A DNA stretch of 64,000 nucleotides from Falsiroseomonas selenitidurans (GCF_012103215.1 NZ_JAAVNE010000019.1:1-64000); one strand, 5' to 3'; shown: positions 24,371 through 34,256, counted from the stretch's first letter. Numbers and translations are program-made. The notes: generated by a model from the sequence alone, not told the origin.

Positions 24371-25189
24371 ATGCACATCACGGATCATCGGCTCGATGAC
24401 GTGCCTTTCGACGCCAGCCCGCATCTGGGTGGCGTCATCATCCCGCGCTTCCTGGTCATGCACTACACGGCGGGCGGCGCCGCGCTGAATTCGGTGCGGG
24501 CGATCCGCGACCGCGGCCTTTCGGCGCATTTCTTCGTCGACCGCGACGGCACCATCATCCAGACGGTGCCCTGCGACCGCCTGGCGCATCATGCCGGGCC
24601 GTCGCAATGGCGCGGCCATGTCGGGTTGAACACCTGCTCCATCGGCGTCGAGATCGCCAATCTCGGCTGGCTGGACCGGCGTGAGGCCGGCGGCTGGACC
24701 CGGGCCGGGCTCGGCCGCAGCCTGGCGGAAGACCAGGTGCTGGTCTGCGCCCACCGCCAGGGCGGCCCGGTGATGGGTTGGGAAGCCTATCCGGAGGCGC
24801 AGTTGCAGGCGGTGGCGGCGCTGACCCTGGCGATCCGCGCCGCCTATCCGACGATCCAGGAGGTGGTGGGCCATGACGACATCGCGCCGCGCCGCAAGCA
24901 GGACCCCGGCCCGGCCTTCCCCGTCGCCCGCTTCCAGCAGCTGGGCGGCGCGGCCGGCTCCGGCACGCTGGCGGACAACGACCTCGGCCTGTTCGAGGTG
25001 GTGGCGCGGGACGGCCTGAACCTGCGCGGCGGGCCCGGCCCGGGCTTCGAGGTGAAGGCGACGCTGCCGCCGCGGACCAGGCTGCGCGTGCTGTGGGAGG
25101 ATGGGGCCTGGCGCCAGGTGGATCTGCAGGGCGACGCGGTGCCGGACGGCTTCGTCCACGGCGCCTATCTGCGGCGCATCGCCGCGTGA
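24371..25189 (+). CDS. N-acetylmuramoyl-L-alanine amidase with SH3-like domain
   Basis: A 272-residue Amidase_2 (AmpD/PGRP-type) zinc enzyme cleaving the bond between MurNAc and the peptide stem. Zinc ligands are likely His in VMHYTAGG, His in VGHDDIAPRRKQDPG and the Asp of that same motif. A bacterial SH3 domain occupies residues about 205-270 (GLNLRGGPGPGFEVKATLP). No signal peptide is evident, favouring a cytosolic recycling role or non-classical export. GGAGGA lies nine bases before the ATG. Confidence 0.9.
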   Translation: MHITDHRLDDVPFDASPHLGGVIIPRFLVMHYTAGGAALNSVRAIRDRGLSAHFFVDRDGTIIQTVPCDRLAHHAGPSQWRGHVGLNTCSIGVEIANLGWLDRREAGGWTRAGLGRSLAEDQVLVCAHRQGGPVMGWEAYPEAQLQAVAALTLAIRAAYPTIQEVVGHDDIAPRRKQDPGPAFPVARFQQLGGAAGSGTLADNDLGLFEVVARDGLNLRGGPGPGFEVKATLPPRTRLRVLWEDGAWRQVDLQGDAVPDGFVHGAYLRRIAA

Positions 25190-25252
25190 CCCGGCGCCGT
25201 CCCAGCTCAGGCGGAACCGCCTGACGACCCGGGAAACGCCTCGGAACAAAGG

Positions 25253-25278
25253 CCCTCTCCCGCTTCGGCGGGAGAGGG
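25253..25278. terminator. Perfect 11-bp hairpin with TTCG loop between convergent genes
   Basis: Arms CCCTCTCCCGC (25253-25263) and GCGGGAGAGGG (25268-25278) close a TTCG tetraloop, a particularly stable RNA loop. It lies between the plus-strand amidase and a minus-strand Bug gene. This is the cleanest copy of the hairpin set seen at convergent junctions in the window. Confidence 0.7.
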
Positions 25279-25303
25279 CTGGCGGAAGGGGGGCGCGGCC
25301 GCC

Positions 25304-26263
25304 TCAGCCTTCCAGCTTCACCCCGGTCAGGTCCACCATCTCCGCCCAGCGGGCCACTTCCGCCCGCTGGAAGGCGGCGAAGGCCTCCGGGCCCAGCGGG
25401 TCCAGCGTGAAGGCGGCGGCGGCCAGGCGGCGCTGCGCCTCCGCATCGCGCAGCGCGCCCAGGAACGCATCGGCGATGCGCTGCGCCATCGGCGCCGGCA
25501 GGCCGGCCGGGGCGAACAGGCCGAACCAGGCATCCACCGCCATGAAGGGCACGCCCGCCTCCGCCGAGGTCGGCAGGTCCGGGAAGCCCGCCAGCCGCGC
25601 CGGGGCGCCCACCTGCAAGGCCCGCAGTCGCCCGTCGCGGATCAGCCCGGCCACGGTCGGGAAGGTGGAGGTGTAGAAATCCACCACCCCCGCCACCGTG
25701 TCCGTCGCCGCCGGCGCGGCGCCGCGATAGGGCACATGCGTGGCGCTCATGCCGGAGCGCCGCACGAAGGTCTCCGAGATCACATGGCTGGCCGAACCGG
25801 CGCCGGAGGAGGCATAGCTCAGCCGCCCGCCGTCGCGGCCCAGCGCCACCAGCTCCGCCATGGTGCGGGCCCGCGAACCGGCCGGCACCACCGTCGCATG
25901 GTGCACCGTCGCCAGCTTCGCCACCGGGGTGAAGCTGTTGACCACATGATAGGGCAGGCGCGGCATCATCGCCTGGTTCGAGGCATGGGTCTGGTTGTGG
26001 CCGAGGATCAGGGTCAGCCCGTCCGGCGCGCCGCGCATCGCCGCCTCCGCCCCGATCACCCCGCCGGCGCCGGCGCGGTTGTCCACCACCACCGGCTGGC
26101 CCAGCGCGGCGGCGGCGCGTTCGCCGGTGACGCGGGCCAGGATGTCGGTCGGCCCGCCGGGCGGCGCCGGCACCACCAGGCGGATCGGCCGGTCGGACTG
26201 CGCCAGGGCCGGGGCGGCGAGCAGGGCGGGCAGGGCGGCGGCAAGGCTGCGGCGACGGATCAT
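25304..26263 (-). CDS. Bug-family (TctC) substrate-binding protein, second copy
   Basis: A 319-residue periplasmic binding protein. The N-terminus MIRRRSLAAALPALLAAPALAQ is an export signal with consecutive arginines. The mature part has RPIRLVVPAPPGGPTD and VVDNRAGAGGVIGAEA, the family motifs. It resembles the Bug protein near 13.2 kb in layout (VPYRGAAPA against VPFRGAAPA) but is clearly diverged. Again no TctAB membrane genes are adjacent. Ligand is probably a small carboxylate. Confidence 0.92.
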   Translation of the reverse strand: MIRRRSLAAALPALLAAPALAQSDRPIRLVVPAPPGGPTDILARVTGERAAAALGQPVVVDNRAGAGGVIGAEAAMRGAPDGLTLILGHNQTHASNQAMMPRLPYHVVNSFTPVAKLATVHHATVVPAGSRARTMAELVALGRDGGRLSYASSGAGSASHVISETFVRRSGMSATHVPYRGAAPAATDTVAGVVDFYTSTFPTVAGLIRDGRLRALQVGAPARLAGFPDLPTSAEAGVPFMAVDAWFGLFAPAGLPAPMAQRIADAFLGALRDAEAQRRLAAAAFTLDPLGPEAFAAFQRAEVARWAEMVDLTGVKLEG

Positions 26264-26555
26264 CTTGGTTTCCCCCTTGGTCCGGCAGGTGTCGCAACGG
26301 CTTCCGGGGCCGTCAAGCGATCACCTCTGCGGCACCGCGACGGAAGGCTTTTGCATCCCGGGGGCGCCCCGGTCCAGGGTACCTCCGGTTGAAGCCCACC
26401 CACCCCGGAATCCCTTCAGGTCAAGATCATGCCTGCCGAAGTTCAGACCGCATCCGAAAGGACGACCATGGAGCCGGGCACCGCGCGCGCGCTCTGGCCG
26501 ACCTTCCTGCGCCGGACGCTGGCCGAGGAAACGCTGGCGCCGCCGCCTGGCACGG

Positions 26556-28445
26556 CTATGCCGCGTCCAACTGCTCCGACAGTTGCAGCCATTCCTCCTC
26601 CAGCGCCGCGGTCTGGCGGCCGATGACCACCTGGCGGGTGGTGGCCCAGGCGATGTCCTCCGCCTTGCGCCTGGCGTAGGTCTCCGGATCGGCCAGCCGC
26701 TTCTCGATCAGCTTCGCCTCCAGCGCCAGCTTCTCGATCTGCTTCTCGATCTCCTTCAGCCGGGTGCGCATCGGCGCCAGCGCGGCGCGGGATGCCGCGG
26801 TGCGGCGGCGTTCCGGCGGGCCCTTGCCGCCGCCGGCATCCGCTTCCGCCGCCCGTCCCGGGGCGCGGGCGCGGTCCGCCAGCAGGGTGCGGTATTCATC
26901 CATGTCGCCGTCGAAGCTGCGCACCCGGCCATCCGCCACCAGCCAAAGCCGGTCCGCCACCAGCTCCACCAGATGCGGGTCGTGGGTGATCAGCAGCACG
27001 GCCCCCTGGTAGTCCGCCAGCGCGCGCACCAGCGCCTCCCGCGCATCGATGTCCAGGTGGTTGGTCGGCTCGTCCAGGATCAGCAATTGCGGCGCGTCCC
27101 GCGTGCACAGCGCCAGCAGCAGCCGCGCCTTCTCGCCGCCCGAGCAATTGGCGATGCGCGTCTCGGCGCGTTCCACCGTCAGGCCGAAGCGCGCCAGCTG
27201 GCTGCGGCACTGGCTGACGGTGGCATTGGGCAGCGCCGCCTGCATATGCGTCAGCGGCGTGCCGGAGGCGTCCAGATCCTCCGACTGGTGCTGCGCGAAG
27301 AAGCCGACGCGCAGCCGCGGCGCCCGCTTCACCGTGCCGCGAGAGGGACCAAGCCGGCCGGCCAGCAGCTTGGCCAGGGTCGACTTGCCGTTGCCATTGG
27401 CGCCGAGCAGCGCGATGCGGTCGTCCTGGTCGATCCGCAGGTCCAGGCCCCTGAGGATCGGCGCGCCGCCATAGCCCACATCCACCTGCTCCAGCGCCAG
27501 CACGGGCGGCGCCAGCTCCTCCGGCTCCGGGAAGGCGAAGGTGGTGGAGGCATCCTCGATCACCGCATCCAGCACCGGCAGCTTCTCCAGCGCCTTGATG
27601 CGGGACTGCGCCTGCTTCGCCTTGCTGGCCTTGGCGCGGAAGCGGTCGACGAAGGCCTGCATGTGGGCGCGCTGGGCGGCGATCTTGCCGCGCTGCGCCT
27701 CCACCTGCGCCGCGCGTTCGGTCCGCACGCGGACGAAGCGCTCGTAATTGCCCGGGTAGTACAGGATCTTGCCGCGATCGAGATGCGCGATGCCGTCCAC
27801 CGCCCGGTCCAGCAGCCCGCGATCATGGCTGACGATGATGGCGGCGCCGGCGAAGCGGGAAAGCCAGCCCTCCAGCCACAGCGTGGCTTCCAGGTCGAGG
27901 TGGTTGGTCGGCTCGTCCAGCAGCAGCAGGTCCGGCTCCAGGAACAGCGCCCGGGCCAGCGCCACGCGCATCCGCCAGCCGCCGGAGTAGGAGGATAGCG
28001 GCCGCGCCTGCGCCTCCGCATCGAAGCCGAGGCCGGCGAGGACCGTCGCCGCGCGGGCCGGCGCGGCATCGGCCTGGATCGCCATCAGCCGCTCATGGAT
28101 CTCCGCCGCGCGATGCGCCTGGTCGTCGCGCTCCAGCGCCGCCAGCAGCTGGGCGCGTTCCGTATCCGCCTCCAGCACCGCCTCCAGCAGGCTGGACTCG
28201 CCGCCCGGCGCCTCCTGCGCGACCACGCCCATGCGGGCGCGGGCGGCCAGGCGGATCTCCCCGCCATCCGGGATCAGTTCCCTGGTGATCGCCTTGAGCA
28301 GGGTGGACTTGCCCGCGCCGTTGCGCCCCACCAGGCCAAGCTTGTGGCCGGTGTCGAGCGTCAGCTCGGCGCCGTTGAGAAGCTCCCGCCCGCCGAAGCG
28401 GATGGTGAGGTCGCGGATGAGGAGGACCGTCATGGAGAGCTTCAT
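26556..28445 (-). CDS. ABC-F family ATPase (Uup/YheS type)
   Basis: A 629-residue cytosolic protein with two ABC domains and no membrane segment. First cassette: Walker A GRNGAGKST, signature SGGWRMRVALARAL, Walker B LLLLDEPTNHLD. An interdomain linker rich in Arg/Lys follows (PtIM region), then the second Walker A GANGNGKST, signature SGGEKARLLLAL and LLILDEPTNHLD. The C-terminal tail is helical and charged. ABC-F proteins act on ribosomes in translation quality control. An ATG at 28433 is an alternative start. Confidence 0.9.
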   Translation of the reverse strand: MKLSMTVLLIRDLTIRFGGRELLNGAELTLDTGHKLGLVGRNGAGKSTLLKAITRELIPDGGEIRLAARARMGVVAQEAPGGESSLLEAVLEADTERAQLLAALERDDQAHRAAEIHERLMAIQADAAPARAATVLAGLGFDAEAQARPLSSYSGGWRMRVALARALFLEPDLLLLDEPTNHLDLEATLWLEGWLSRFAGAAIIVSHDRGLLDRAVDGIAHLDRGKILYYPGNYERFVRVRTERAAQVEAQRGKIAAQRAHMQAFVDRFRAKASKAKQAQSRIKALEKLPVLDAVIEDASTTFAFPEPEELAPPVLALEQVDVGYGGAPILRGLDLRIDQDDRIALLGANGNGKSTLAKLLAGRLGPSRGTVKRAPRLRVGFFAQHQSEDLDASGTPLTHMQAALPNATVSQCRSQLARFGLTVERAETRIANCSGGEKARLLLALCTRDAPQLLILDEPTNHLDIDAREALVRALADYQGAVLLITHDPHLVELVADRLWLVADGRVRSFDGDMDEYRTLLADRARAPGRAAEADAGGGKGPPERRRTAASRAALAPMRTRLKEIEKQIEKLALEAKLIEKRLADPETYARRKAEDIAWATTRQVVIGRQTAALEEEWLQLSEQLDAA

Positions 28446-28515
28446 AGCCGGGCTTTCCCCGGCGGCGTAGGGGCCTCACTCTGTGCGGGTGCTCACGCCT
28501 GGAGGCGAGACCCCC

Positions 28516-29013
28516 ATGGAGAACCCGATGGACGACGAAACCTTCATGCGCCGCGCGATCGCGCTCTCGGCCCAGGCCGCCGCCACCCCCGGCGCGCAGC
28601 CCTTCGGCGCCGTGGTGGTGAAGGATGGCGCGGTGGTGGGGGAGGGGTTCAACCAGGCGCTCGGCAAGCTCGACCCCACCTCGCATGGCGAGACGGAAGC
28701 GATGCGCGATGCCTGCAACCGGCTTGGCACGCTGGACCTCAGCGGCTGCACCGTCTTCACCTCCTGCGAGCCCTGCGCGCTGTGTGTGGCCGCGATGCAG
28801 ATCGCGAAGGTGGACTCGGTGGTCTATGCCGCGGCCATGGCCGACAGCGCCCGCGTGCTGGCCGGGGTCGGGCCGGCGCGCCGCGTGCGGGTGGACAGCG
28901 CGGCGCTGCGGCTGGAGACCTCCGCGCCCATCGGCACGCATCGGATGAAGGCGCGCCGCGCGCTGGTGGCGGAAGCGGTGGGGGTGCTGGAGGCCTGGGC
29001 GGCACGGCCCTGA
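28516..29013 (+). CDS. Nucleoside/guanine deaminase, cytidine-deaminase fold
   Basis: A 165-residue zinc deaminase. The zinc site is HGETEA plus SCEPCALC (PCxxC), and the N-terminus has the substrate loop [11 protein letters not shown]. This pattern fits the GuaD/TadA-like nucleoside deaminase group; tRNA adenosine deaminase TadA normally has HAE rather than HGE, so guanine or another free base/nucleoside is more likely. Starts at 28516 or 28528 are both plausible (GGAG precedes the second). It is divergent from the ABC-F gene. Confidence 0.82.
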   Translation: MENPMDDETFMRRAIALSAQAAATPGAQPFGAVVVKDGAVVGEGFNQALGKLDPTSHGETEAMRDACNRLGTLDLSGCTVFTSCEPCALCVAAMQIAKVDSVVYAAAMADSARVLAGVGPARRVRVDSAALRLETSAPIGTHRMKARRALVAEAVGVLEAWAARP

Positions 29014-29104
29014 ACCGGCGCGCCACCGCGCCGTAACCGGCGCGACCCTTGCGCCACGGCCCATCCCCGCCTATCCGGCGCGCCATCAACCAAGGATCAT
29101 GCCC

Positions 29105-29527
29105 ATGGCCATCGAGCGCACCTTCAGCATCCTCAAGCCGGACGCCACGCGGCGCAACCTGACCGGCAAGATCAACGCCGTGTTCGAGGATGCCGGCCTG
29201 CGCATCGTCGCGCAGAAGCGCATCCAGATGTCCCGCGCCCAGGCCGAGGCCTTCTACGGCGTGCACCGTGAGCGCGGCTTCTTCAACGACCTGGTCAGCT
29301 TCATGATCTCCGGCCCGGTCGTCGTGCAGGTGCTGGAAGGCGAGAATGCCGTGGCCAGGCACCGCGAAGTCATGGGCGCCACCAACCCGGCCAATGCCGC
29401 GGAAGGCACCGTGCGCAAGATGTTCGCCGAGAGCATCGAGGCCAACAGCGTCCACGGCTCCGACAGCCCGGAGAACGCCGCGATCGAGATCGCCTACTTC
29501 TTCGCCGGCACCGAGATCGTCGGCTGA
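29105..29527 (+). CDS. ndk: Nucleoside diphosphate kinase
   Basis: A 140-residue enzyme that equilibrates nucleoside tri- and diphosphates. Family features: [20 protein letters not shown] at the N-terminus, the catalytic His117 in NSVHGSDS, and the near-C-terminal AIEIAYFF. I choose the second ATG (29105) because it gives the canonical MAIERTF start and AAGGA lies at the right distance. Length equals the family norm. Confidence 0.96.
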   Translation: MAIERTFSILKPDATRRNLTGKINAVFEDAGLRIVAQKRIQMSRAQAEAFYGVHRERGFFNDLVSFMISGPVVVQVLEGENAVARHREVMGATNPANAAEGTVRKMFAESIEANSVHGSDSPENAAIEIAYFFAGTEIVG

Positions 29528-29590
29528 ACTGACGAAGGCCGACCGCCACGGAGGGGCGAACCCCTTCCGCGGCGGGATGAAGCCGGGGCA

Positions 29591-29607
29591 GGGGGCCGGG
29601 CGCCCCC
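29591..29607. terminator. Short GC hairpin between ndk and the convergent COX IV gene
   Basis: GGGGGC (29591-29596) can pair with GCCCCC (29602-29607) around a five-base loop, 11 bases past the end of the minus-strand microprotein gene. It is short, and its role as a terminator is tentative. Confidence 0.35.
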
Positions 29608-29617
29608 CGCGCCGTGC

Positions 29618-29776
29618 TCAGACCAGGAAGATCGCCATCAGCGCCAGAAGCGCCGCGGTCACCCCGATCGCCCATTTCGTGGCGCCCATGAAGCCGGCGT
29701 AGAGCGCCTGGCGCTCCGCCATGATGTCCTCGGCCTTCACTTCCACCATTTCGTAGGTCGGCGCCTGCTCGGCCAT
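29618..29776 (-). CDS. aa3-type cytochrome c oxidase subunit IV-like microprotein
   Basis: A 52-residue protein that opens MAEQAPTYEMVEVKAEDI and continues with an amphipathic ERQALYAGFMGATKW segment and one C-terminal transmembrane helix (IGVTAALLALMAIFLV). This matches the bacterial aa3-type oxidase subunit IV family of alphaproteobacteria, a single-helix component that packs against the catalytic core. It is easily missed because of its size. It lies 23 bases downstream of purN on the same strand, away from any oxidase core gene in the window. Confidence 0.85.
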   Translation of the reverse strand: MAEQAPTYEMVEVKAEDIMAERQALYAGFMGATKWAIGVTAALLALMAIFLV

Positions 29777-29799
29777 GGCTGTTCCATCCGCATCCAAAC

Positions 29800-30477
29800 T
29801 CAGTCGCCGCTTGTAGAAAGCGGCGCGGCCAGCGGCAAGGGGTTGGCCAGCGCGCCGGCCGCCGCCGGCGCCGCAATCCGCGCCACCTCGCCCTCCACCG
29901 CCACCTGCCCGGCGGCCAGCCAGGCCAGCGCGGCGGGATACAGGCGGTGTTCCTGCGCCAGCACCCGCGCGGCGAGGCTGCCGGCATCGTCACCCGGCAG
30001 CACCGGCACGGCGGCCTGGGCCAGGATCGGCCCCTCATCCACCCCCGGCCGCACCAGGTGCACCGTGCAGCCATGCAGCCGCACGCCTGCCGCCAGCGCC
30101 CGCGCATGGGTGTCCAGCCCGCGGAAGGACGGCAGCAGGGAAGGGTGGACGTTGATCATCCGGTCCCGCCAGGCCGCGCAGAAGCCTTCCGTCAGCACCC
30201 GCATGAAGCCGGCCAGCGCCACCAGGCCGATCTCGTGGCGCACCAGCTCCGCCATCATCGCCGCCTCGAACGCCGCCCGGTCGCCCTTGAAGGCGCGGCT
30301 TTCCACCACGGCGGTGGGCACCCCGGCGGCCCGGGCCACCGCCAGCCCCGCGGCATCGGCGCGATTCGACAGCACCAGCGCCACCTCGGCCGGATAGGCC
30401 GGGTCGGCGGCGGCGTGCAGCAGCGCCGCCATGTTGCTGCCGCGGCCGGAAATCAGGATGGCGGTGCGCGGCTTCAT
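29800..30477 (-). CDS. purN: Phosphoribosylglycinamide formyltransferase PurN
   Basis: A 225-residue enzyme that formylates glycinamide ribonucleotide with 10-formyl-THF in purine synthesis. It starts [17 protein letters not shown], has the FMRVLTEGF and [21 protein letters not shown] catalytic region (with the conserved N-H-D set: Asn in MINVHPS, His after it) and [17 protein letters not shown]. The ATG overlaps the purM stop (ATGA), as usual for this pair. Confidence 0.95.
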   Translation of the reverse strand: MKPRTAILISGRGSNMAALLHAAADPAYPAEVALVLSNRADAAGLAVARAAGVPTAVVESRAFKGDRAAFEAAMMAELVRHEIGLVALAGFMRVLTEGFCAAWRDRMINVHPSLLPSFRGLDTHARALAAGVRLHGCTVHLVRPGVDEGPILAQAAVPVLPGDDAGSLAARVLAQEHRLYPAALAWLAAGQVAVEGEVARIAAPAAAGALANPLPLAAPLSTSGD

Positions 30478-31535
30478 CCCGGCCAGCCGGCGCCGATTCC
30501 GTCGACCCGCACCGCGGCGCGGCCCTCGCCGGCTTCCAGCGTGCCGATGCGGAACACCGTCTCGCCATCCGCCTCCAGCATCGCCGTCGCCGCCTCCGCC
30601 TGCGCCGGGTCCACCACCAGCACCATGCCGAGCCCGCAATTGAACACCCGCAGCATCTCCTCGGCCGCCACGTTGCCGTGGCGCGCCAGCCAGGCGAAGA
30701 CCGGCGGCAGGGTCCAGGCCCCGGCATCCAGCGCCGCCACCACGCCATCCGGCAGCACGCGCGGCAGGTTGCCGGGCAGGCCGCCGCCGGTGATGTGGGC
30801 CGCCGCCTTCACCAGCCCCGCCTTGTGCAGCGCCAGCACCGGCTTGACGTAAATGCGCGTCGGTACCAGCAGCGCCTCCGCCACGGACTGGCCCTGGGCG
30901 AAGGGCGCGGGCGCGGCCAGGCTCAGGTTGGTGCCTTCCAGGATGCGCCGCACCAGGGAGAAGCCGTTGGAGTGCACGCCGGAACTGGCCAGCCCCAGCA
31001 GCACGTCGCCGGGGCCCACATCCGGTCGCGGCAGCAGCGCGTCGCGTTCCGCCGCGCCCACGGTGAAGCCGGCCAGGTCGTAGTCGCCGCCCCTGTAGAG
31101 CCCCGGCATCTCCGCCGTCTCGCCACCCACCAGGGCGCAGCCGGCGATCCGGCAGCCTTCCGCGATGCCCCCCACCACGGAAGCGGCCTGCGCCACCTCC
31201 AGCTTGCCGGTGGCGAAGTAGTCCAGGAAGAACAGCGGCTCCGCCCCCTGCACCACCAGGTCGTTCACGCACATCGCCACCAGGTCCTGGCCGACGAAGC
31301 CGTGGATGCCGGAATCGATGGCGAGCTTCAGCTTGGTGCCGACGCCATCGGTGGAGGAGACCAGGATGGGGTCGCGGAAGCCCGCGGCCTTGAGGTCGAA
31401 CAGCGCGCCGAAACCGCCGAGCCCGCCCATCGTTCCGGTCCGGTCGGTGCGGCGTGCCAGCGGCTTGATGGCCTCCACCAGCGCATCGCCGGCTTCGATA
31501 TCCACCCCCGCGTCACGGTAGGTCAGGCTGGTCAT
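30474..31535 (-). CDS. purM: Phosphoribosylformylglycinamidine cyclo-ligase PurM (AIR synthetase)
   Basis: A 353-residue ATP-dependent enzyme forming aminoimidazole ribonucleotide. Hallmarks are [45 protein letters not shown] and the C-terminal [17 protein letters not shown]. Length and start ([12 protein letters not shown]) are standard. It is first in a purM-purN-COX IV run and is divergent from the DUF2066 gene, an arrangement common in Rhodospirillales. Confidence 0.96.
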   Translation of the reverse strand: MTSLTYRDAGVDIEAGDALVEAIKPLARRTDRTGTMGGLGGFGALFDLKAAGFRDPILVSSTDGVGTKLKLAIDSGIHGFVGQDLVAMCVNDLVVQGAEPLFFLDYFATGKLEVAQAASVVGGIAEGCRIAGCALVGGETAEMPGLYRGGDYDLAGFTVGAAERDALLPRPDVGPGDVLLGLASSGVHSNGFSLVRRILEGTNLSLAAPAPFAQGQSVAEALLVPTRIYVKPVLALHKAGLVKAAAHITGGGLPGNLPRVLPDGVVAALDAGAWTLPPVFAWLARHGNVAAEEMLRVFNCGLGMVLVVDPAQAEAATAMLEADGETVFRIGTLEAGEGRAAVRVDGIGAGWPG

Positions 31536-31661
31536 GGCGGCCCCCGATCGGGTATTCGGCTGAGAATGGAAAAGGATGGTGCGATGCCGGTCAGCCTGCG
31601 GCCCGCCCCCATGTGCGGCATGATGAGGCGCGGAAACAACCACGCGGCCGGGTTCGCGGCA

Positions 31662-32357
31662 ATGCGTGCCCTGGCGCTCGCGCTGATGCTGGCCTGCTCC
31701 GCCGCCGCCCTTGCGCAGACCGGCGAGGATCCGCTGGTGCAGCGCGGCGTGCCGGCCGAAGCCACGGCGGAGAGCGCGGTGCTGGCGCGCGAGCAGGCGC
31801 TGAACGCCGGGCAGCGCCTGGCCTATGAGCGCATGGCCGCGACCCTCGGGCTCAACCCCAACGCCTCCGCCGCGCAGATCGAATCCCTGGTGCGCTCCCT
31901 GGTCATCGAGTCGGAGCGGATCACCGCCCGCGCCTACACCGCCCGCATCACGGTGAACTTCAACCCGCAGCGGGTCGCCGCCGCCGGCGGCCGGCTGCCC
32001 GCCGCGCCCGATGCCGCGCCGGCGGCCCCTGGCGCGCCGGCCCCGCCGGCTGCCGCCACCGGCCCGGCGGTCACCACCGTGGACGCGATGGCCAGCTACC
32101 GCAGCTTTGGCGAATGGGTGGAGATCACCCGCCGCCTGGGCTCTGCGGCGCCGGTGGCGCGGGTGGATGTGCTGACCGTGGCCGGCGACCGCGCCCGGCT
32201 GCGCCTGGCGCTGCGCAGCCCGGCGCCGGATGCGGCGCAGGAACTGGCGGCCGGCGGCCTGTCTCTCAGCCCTGCCCAGCCGGGCCCGCCCGACCCGCGC
32301 TTCGGCACGCCCCGTCCTGGCGAAGGATGGCGCCTCAGCCTTGCCGGGGCGCGCTGA
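31662..32357 (+). CDS. Exported DUF2066-like protein
   Basis: A 231-residue protein with a signal peptide ([19 protein letters not shown]) and a mature part that begins [30 protein letters not shown] cut here into two segments by a helix; strands [14 protein letters not shown] and RLRLALRSP follow. The pattern of a short helical domain then beta strands and its place next to purM match DUF2066 proteins. It is shorter than many members. The function of the family is unknown. The start at the ATG of the signal is preferred over several upstream ATGs. Confidence 0.6.
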   Translation: MRALALALMLACSAAALAQTGEDPLVQRGVPAEATAESAVLAREQALNAGQRLAYERMAATLGLNPNASAAQIESLVRSLVIESERITARAYTARITVNFNPQRVAAAGGRLPAAPDAAPAAPGAPAPPAAATGPAVTTVDAMASYRSFGEWVEITRRLGSAAPVARVDVLTVAGDRARLRLALRSPAPDAAQELAAGGLSLSPAQPGPPDPRFGTPRPGEGWRLSLAGAR

Positions 32358-32934
32358 CCCGAAGCCGGCCGGTGACGGGGGCGGGGATACGCCGCCCGAT
32401 GCCGGCCTGTTCACCCTGCCCAACGCCATCACCTTCGCCCGGCTCTGCGCCGTGCCGGGGGCGATCTGGCTGATGCTGCAGGCGCGGCTCGACCTCGCCT
32501 TCTGGGTCTTCGTCGCCGCCGGCATCTCGGACGGGCTGGATGGCTGGCTGGCGCGGGTGCGCAACAGCCGCTCCGCCCTCGGGGCGCTGATGGACCCGGC
32601 GGCGGACAAGGCGCTGCTGGTGTCCGTCTACATCACGCTGGCCGTGCTCGGCGTGCTGCCGGACTGGCTGGCCATCCTGGTGGTGTTCCGCGACCTGGTG
32701 ATCGTCGGCGGGGTGCTGGTGCTGTACATGCTGGGGCTGCGGCCCTTCCTGCAGCCGCTGTTCATCTCCAAGCTCAACACCGCGGCGCAGATCGTGCTGG
32801 CGGCAGGCGCGCTGCTGCAGGCGGGCTACGGGCTGGGCCCGGCCTGGGCGCTGCAGGCCGGCATCGCGGTCGTCACCGCCACCACGCTCGCCTCCGGCGG
32901 GCTGTATGTCGTGCAGGCGGCGCGGCGGCGATGA
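32341..32934 (+). CDS. CDP-alcohol phosphatidyltransferase family protein
   Basis: An integral membrane enzyme of phospholipid synthesis. The diagnostic motif is complete: DGLDGWLAR, then Gly eight residues on and two Asp ([10 protein letters not shown]), which bind metal and the CDP group. About six hydrophobic segments are present and a [12 protein letters not shown] amphipathic start is typical of PgsA/cardiolipin-synthase-type members. I use a TTG at 32341 (197 residues) because the only in-frame ATG (32230) would overlap the previous gene by 128 bases; the start is uncertain. Product lipid unknown. Confidence 0.8.
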   Translation: MPGRADPKPAGDGGGDTPPDAGLFTLPNAITFARLCAVPGAIWLMLQARLDLAFWVFVAAGISDGLDGWLARVRNSRSALGALMDPAADKALLVSVYITLAVLGVLPDWLAILVVFRDLVIVGGVLVLYMLGLRPFLQPLFISKLNTAAQIVLAAGALLQAGYGLGPAWALQAGIAVVTATTLASGGLYVVQAARRR

Positions 32935-34127
32935 GCGGCCGGCCACCCGCCCTGCCGCCCGCGGTGCCGCCGCCGAAGGGCCCGCTGCCGCCGCCGCGCC
33001 CGCCCGCCATCCAGCCGCTGCCGCCGCCGGTGCAGCCCGGCCGGCGTGCGACGCGCGGGGAGCGCTGGGCGCTGGTGGCCGGCGGGCTGGCCACGCTGCT
33101 GTTCTGCATCTGGCTGTTCTCCGCCATCCTGACGCCCTTCGTCCTGGCTGCCTGCATCGCCTATTTCCTGGACCCGCCGACCACCCGCCTGGCGCGGCTG
33201 GGCGTGCCGCGGGCGGTGGCCGCCTTCCTGCTGGTGCTGGGGCTGACGGCGCTGGCGCTGCTCGCCATGCTGCTGCTGTACCCGCTGCTGGTGGCGCAGA
33301 TCGGCGTGCTGGTGGTGCGCACCCCGGCCTATGTCACCGGCATCGGCCAGGCGGTGCGCCAGGCGCTGGAAGCCGCGCAGAACGCCTTCGGGCCGGAGGT
33401 GGTGGACGCCCAGCTGCGCGACCTGGTGATCGGCCAGGCGGGGCAGGTGGTCACCTTCCTCGGCACCGCCGTGGCCCGGCTGATCGGCGGCGGCGTGGCG
33501 CTGTTCAATGTCTTCGCGCTGCTGGTGGTGACGCCGATCGTCGGCTTCTACCTGCTGCGCGACTGGCAGCGGATGATGGCGCGGATCGAAAGCTGGCTGC
33601 CGCGGCGTTCCGCCCAGGTGCTGCGGCAACTGGCACATGACACGGACCGCGTGCTGTCCGCCTGGCTGCGCGGCCAGCTGCTGTGCTGCGCCATCCTGGC
33701 CGCCTTCTATGCCGCGGGGCTGTCGGCGGTGGGGCTGGAGCTGGGGCTGACGGTGGGGCTGATGGCCGGGCTGCTCTCCTTCATCCCCTATGTCGGCTCC
33801 ATGACCGGCTTCGTCACCGCCGTGGTGCTGGCCATGGCGCAGTTCGGCACCTGGAACGAGGTCGGGCTGGTGGTTGCCGTCTTCGTGGTGGGGCAGGTGG
33901 TGGAGGGCTACGTCATCTACCCCCGCCTGCTGGGCGACAGGGTGGAGCTGCATGCGGTGTGGGTGATCTTCGCCCTGTTCGCCGGCGGCGTCGCCTTCGG
34001 CTTCCTCGGCGTGCTGCTGGCGGTGCCGATGGCCGCCGCCATCGGCGTGCTGGCCCGCTTCTGGCTGCGCCGCTACCTGGAAAGCCCGCTCTACCTGGAC
34101 CCGCCGCGGACGGGGAGCGGCAGCTGA
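32931..34127 (+). CDS. AI-2E family (PerM-type) permease
   Basis: A 398-residue membrane protein with a proline-rich cytoplasmic N-terminus (about 40 residues), then roughly eight hydrophobic segments in a pattern of three, a periplasmic/cytoplasmic helical stretch, and five. Family features are FVLAACIAYFLDPP, the central VTPIVGFYLLRDW and GLLSFIPYVGSMTGF. Members export diverse solutes or ions; the autoinducer name is historical. It starts inside an ATGA overlap with the upstream transferase gene. Confidence 0.88.
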   Translation: MSGRPPALPPAVPPPKGPLPPPRPPAIQPLPPPVQPGRRATRGERWALVAGGLATLLFCIWLFSAILTPFVLAACIAYFLDPPTTRLARLGVPRAVAAFLLVLGLTALALLAMLLLYPLLVAQIGVLVVRTPAYVTGIGQAVRQALEAAQNAFGPEVVDAQLRDLVIGQAGQVVTFLGTAVARLIGGGVALFNVFALLVVTPIVGFYLLRDWQRMMARIESWLPRRSAQVLRQLAHDTDRVLSAWLRGQLLCCAILAAFYAAGLSAVGLELGLTVGLMAGLLSFIPYVGSMTGFVTAVVLAMAQFGTWNEVGLVVAVFVVGQVVEGYVIYPRLLGDRVELHAVWVIFALFAGGVAFGFLGVLLAVPMAAAIGVLARFWLRRYLESPLYLDPPRTGSGS

Positions 34128-34256
34128 GCCGGGCGGGCCGAACCGCCGGGACCCGGCCGCCGGAGACGGCCCGGGGGAGCAGGCCCGGCGGATCAGCCCC
34201 GCCGTCGCGTCCCGGCATTCGCGCTGCCGCCGGGCTTCCGCTATGCCGGGGCGGCC

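Noticed and set aside
26429..26626. Small plus-strand frame starting MPAEVQTASERTTME
   Set aside because: It runs 71 bases into the 3' end of the ABC-F gene, has no ribosome site or recognisable domain and ends in Pro/Ala noise. The 292-base gap 26264-26555 otherwise shows no gene.
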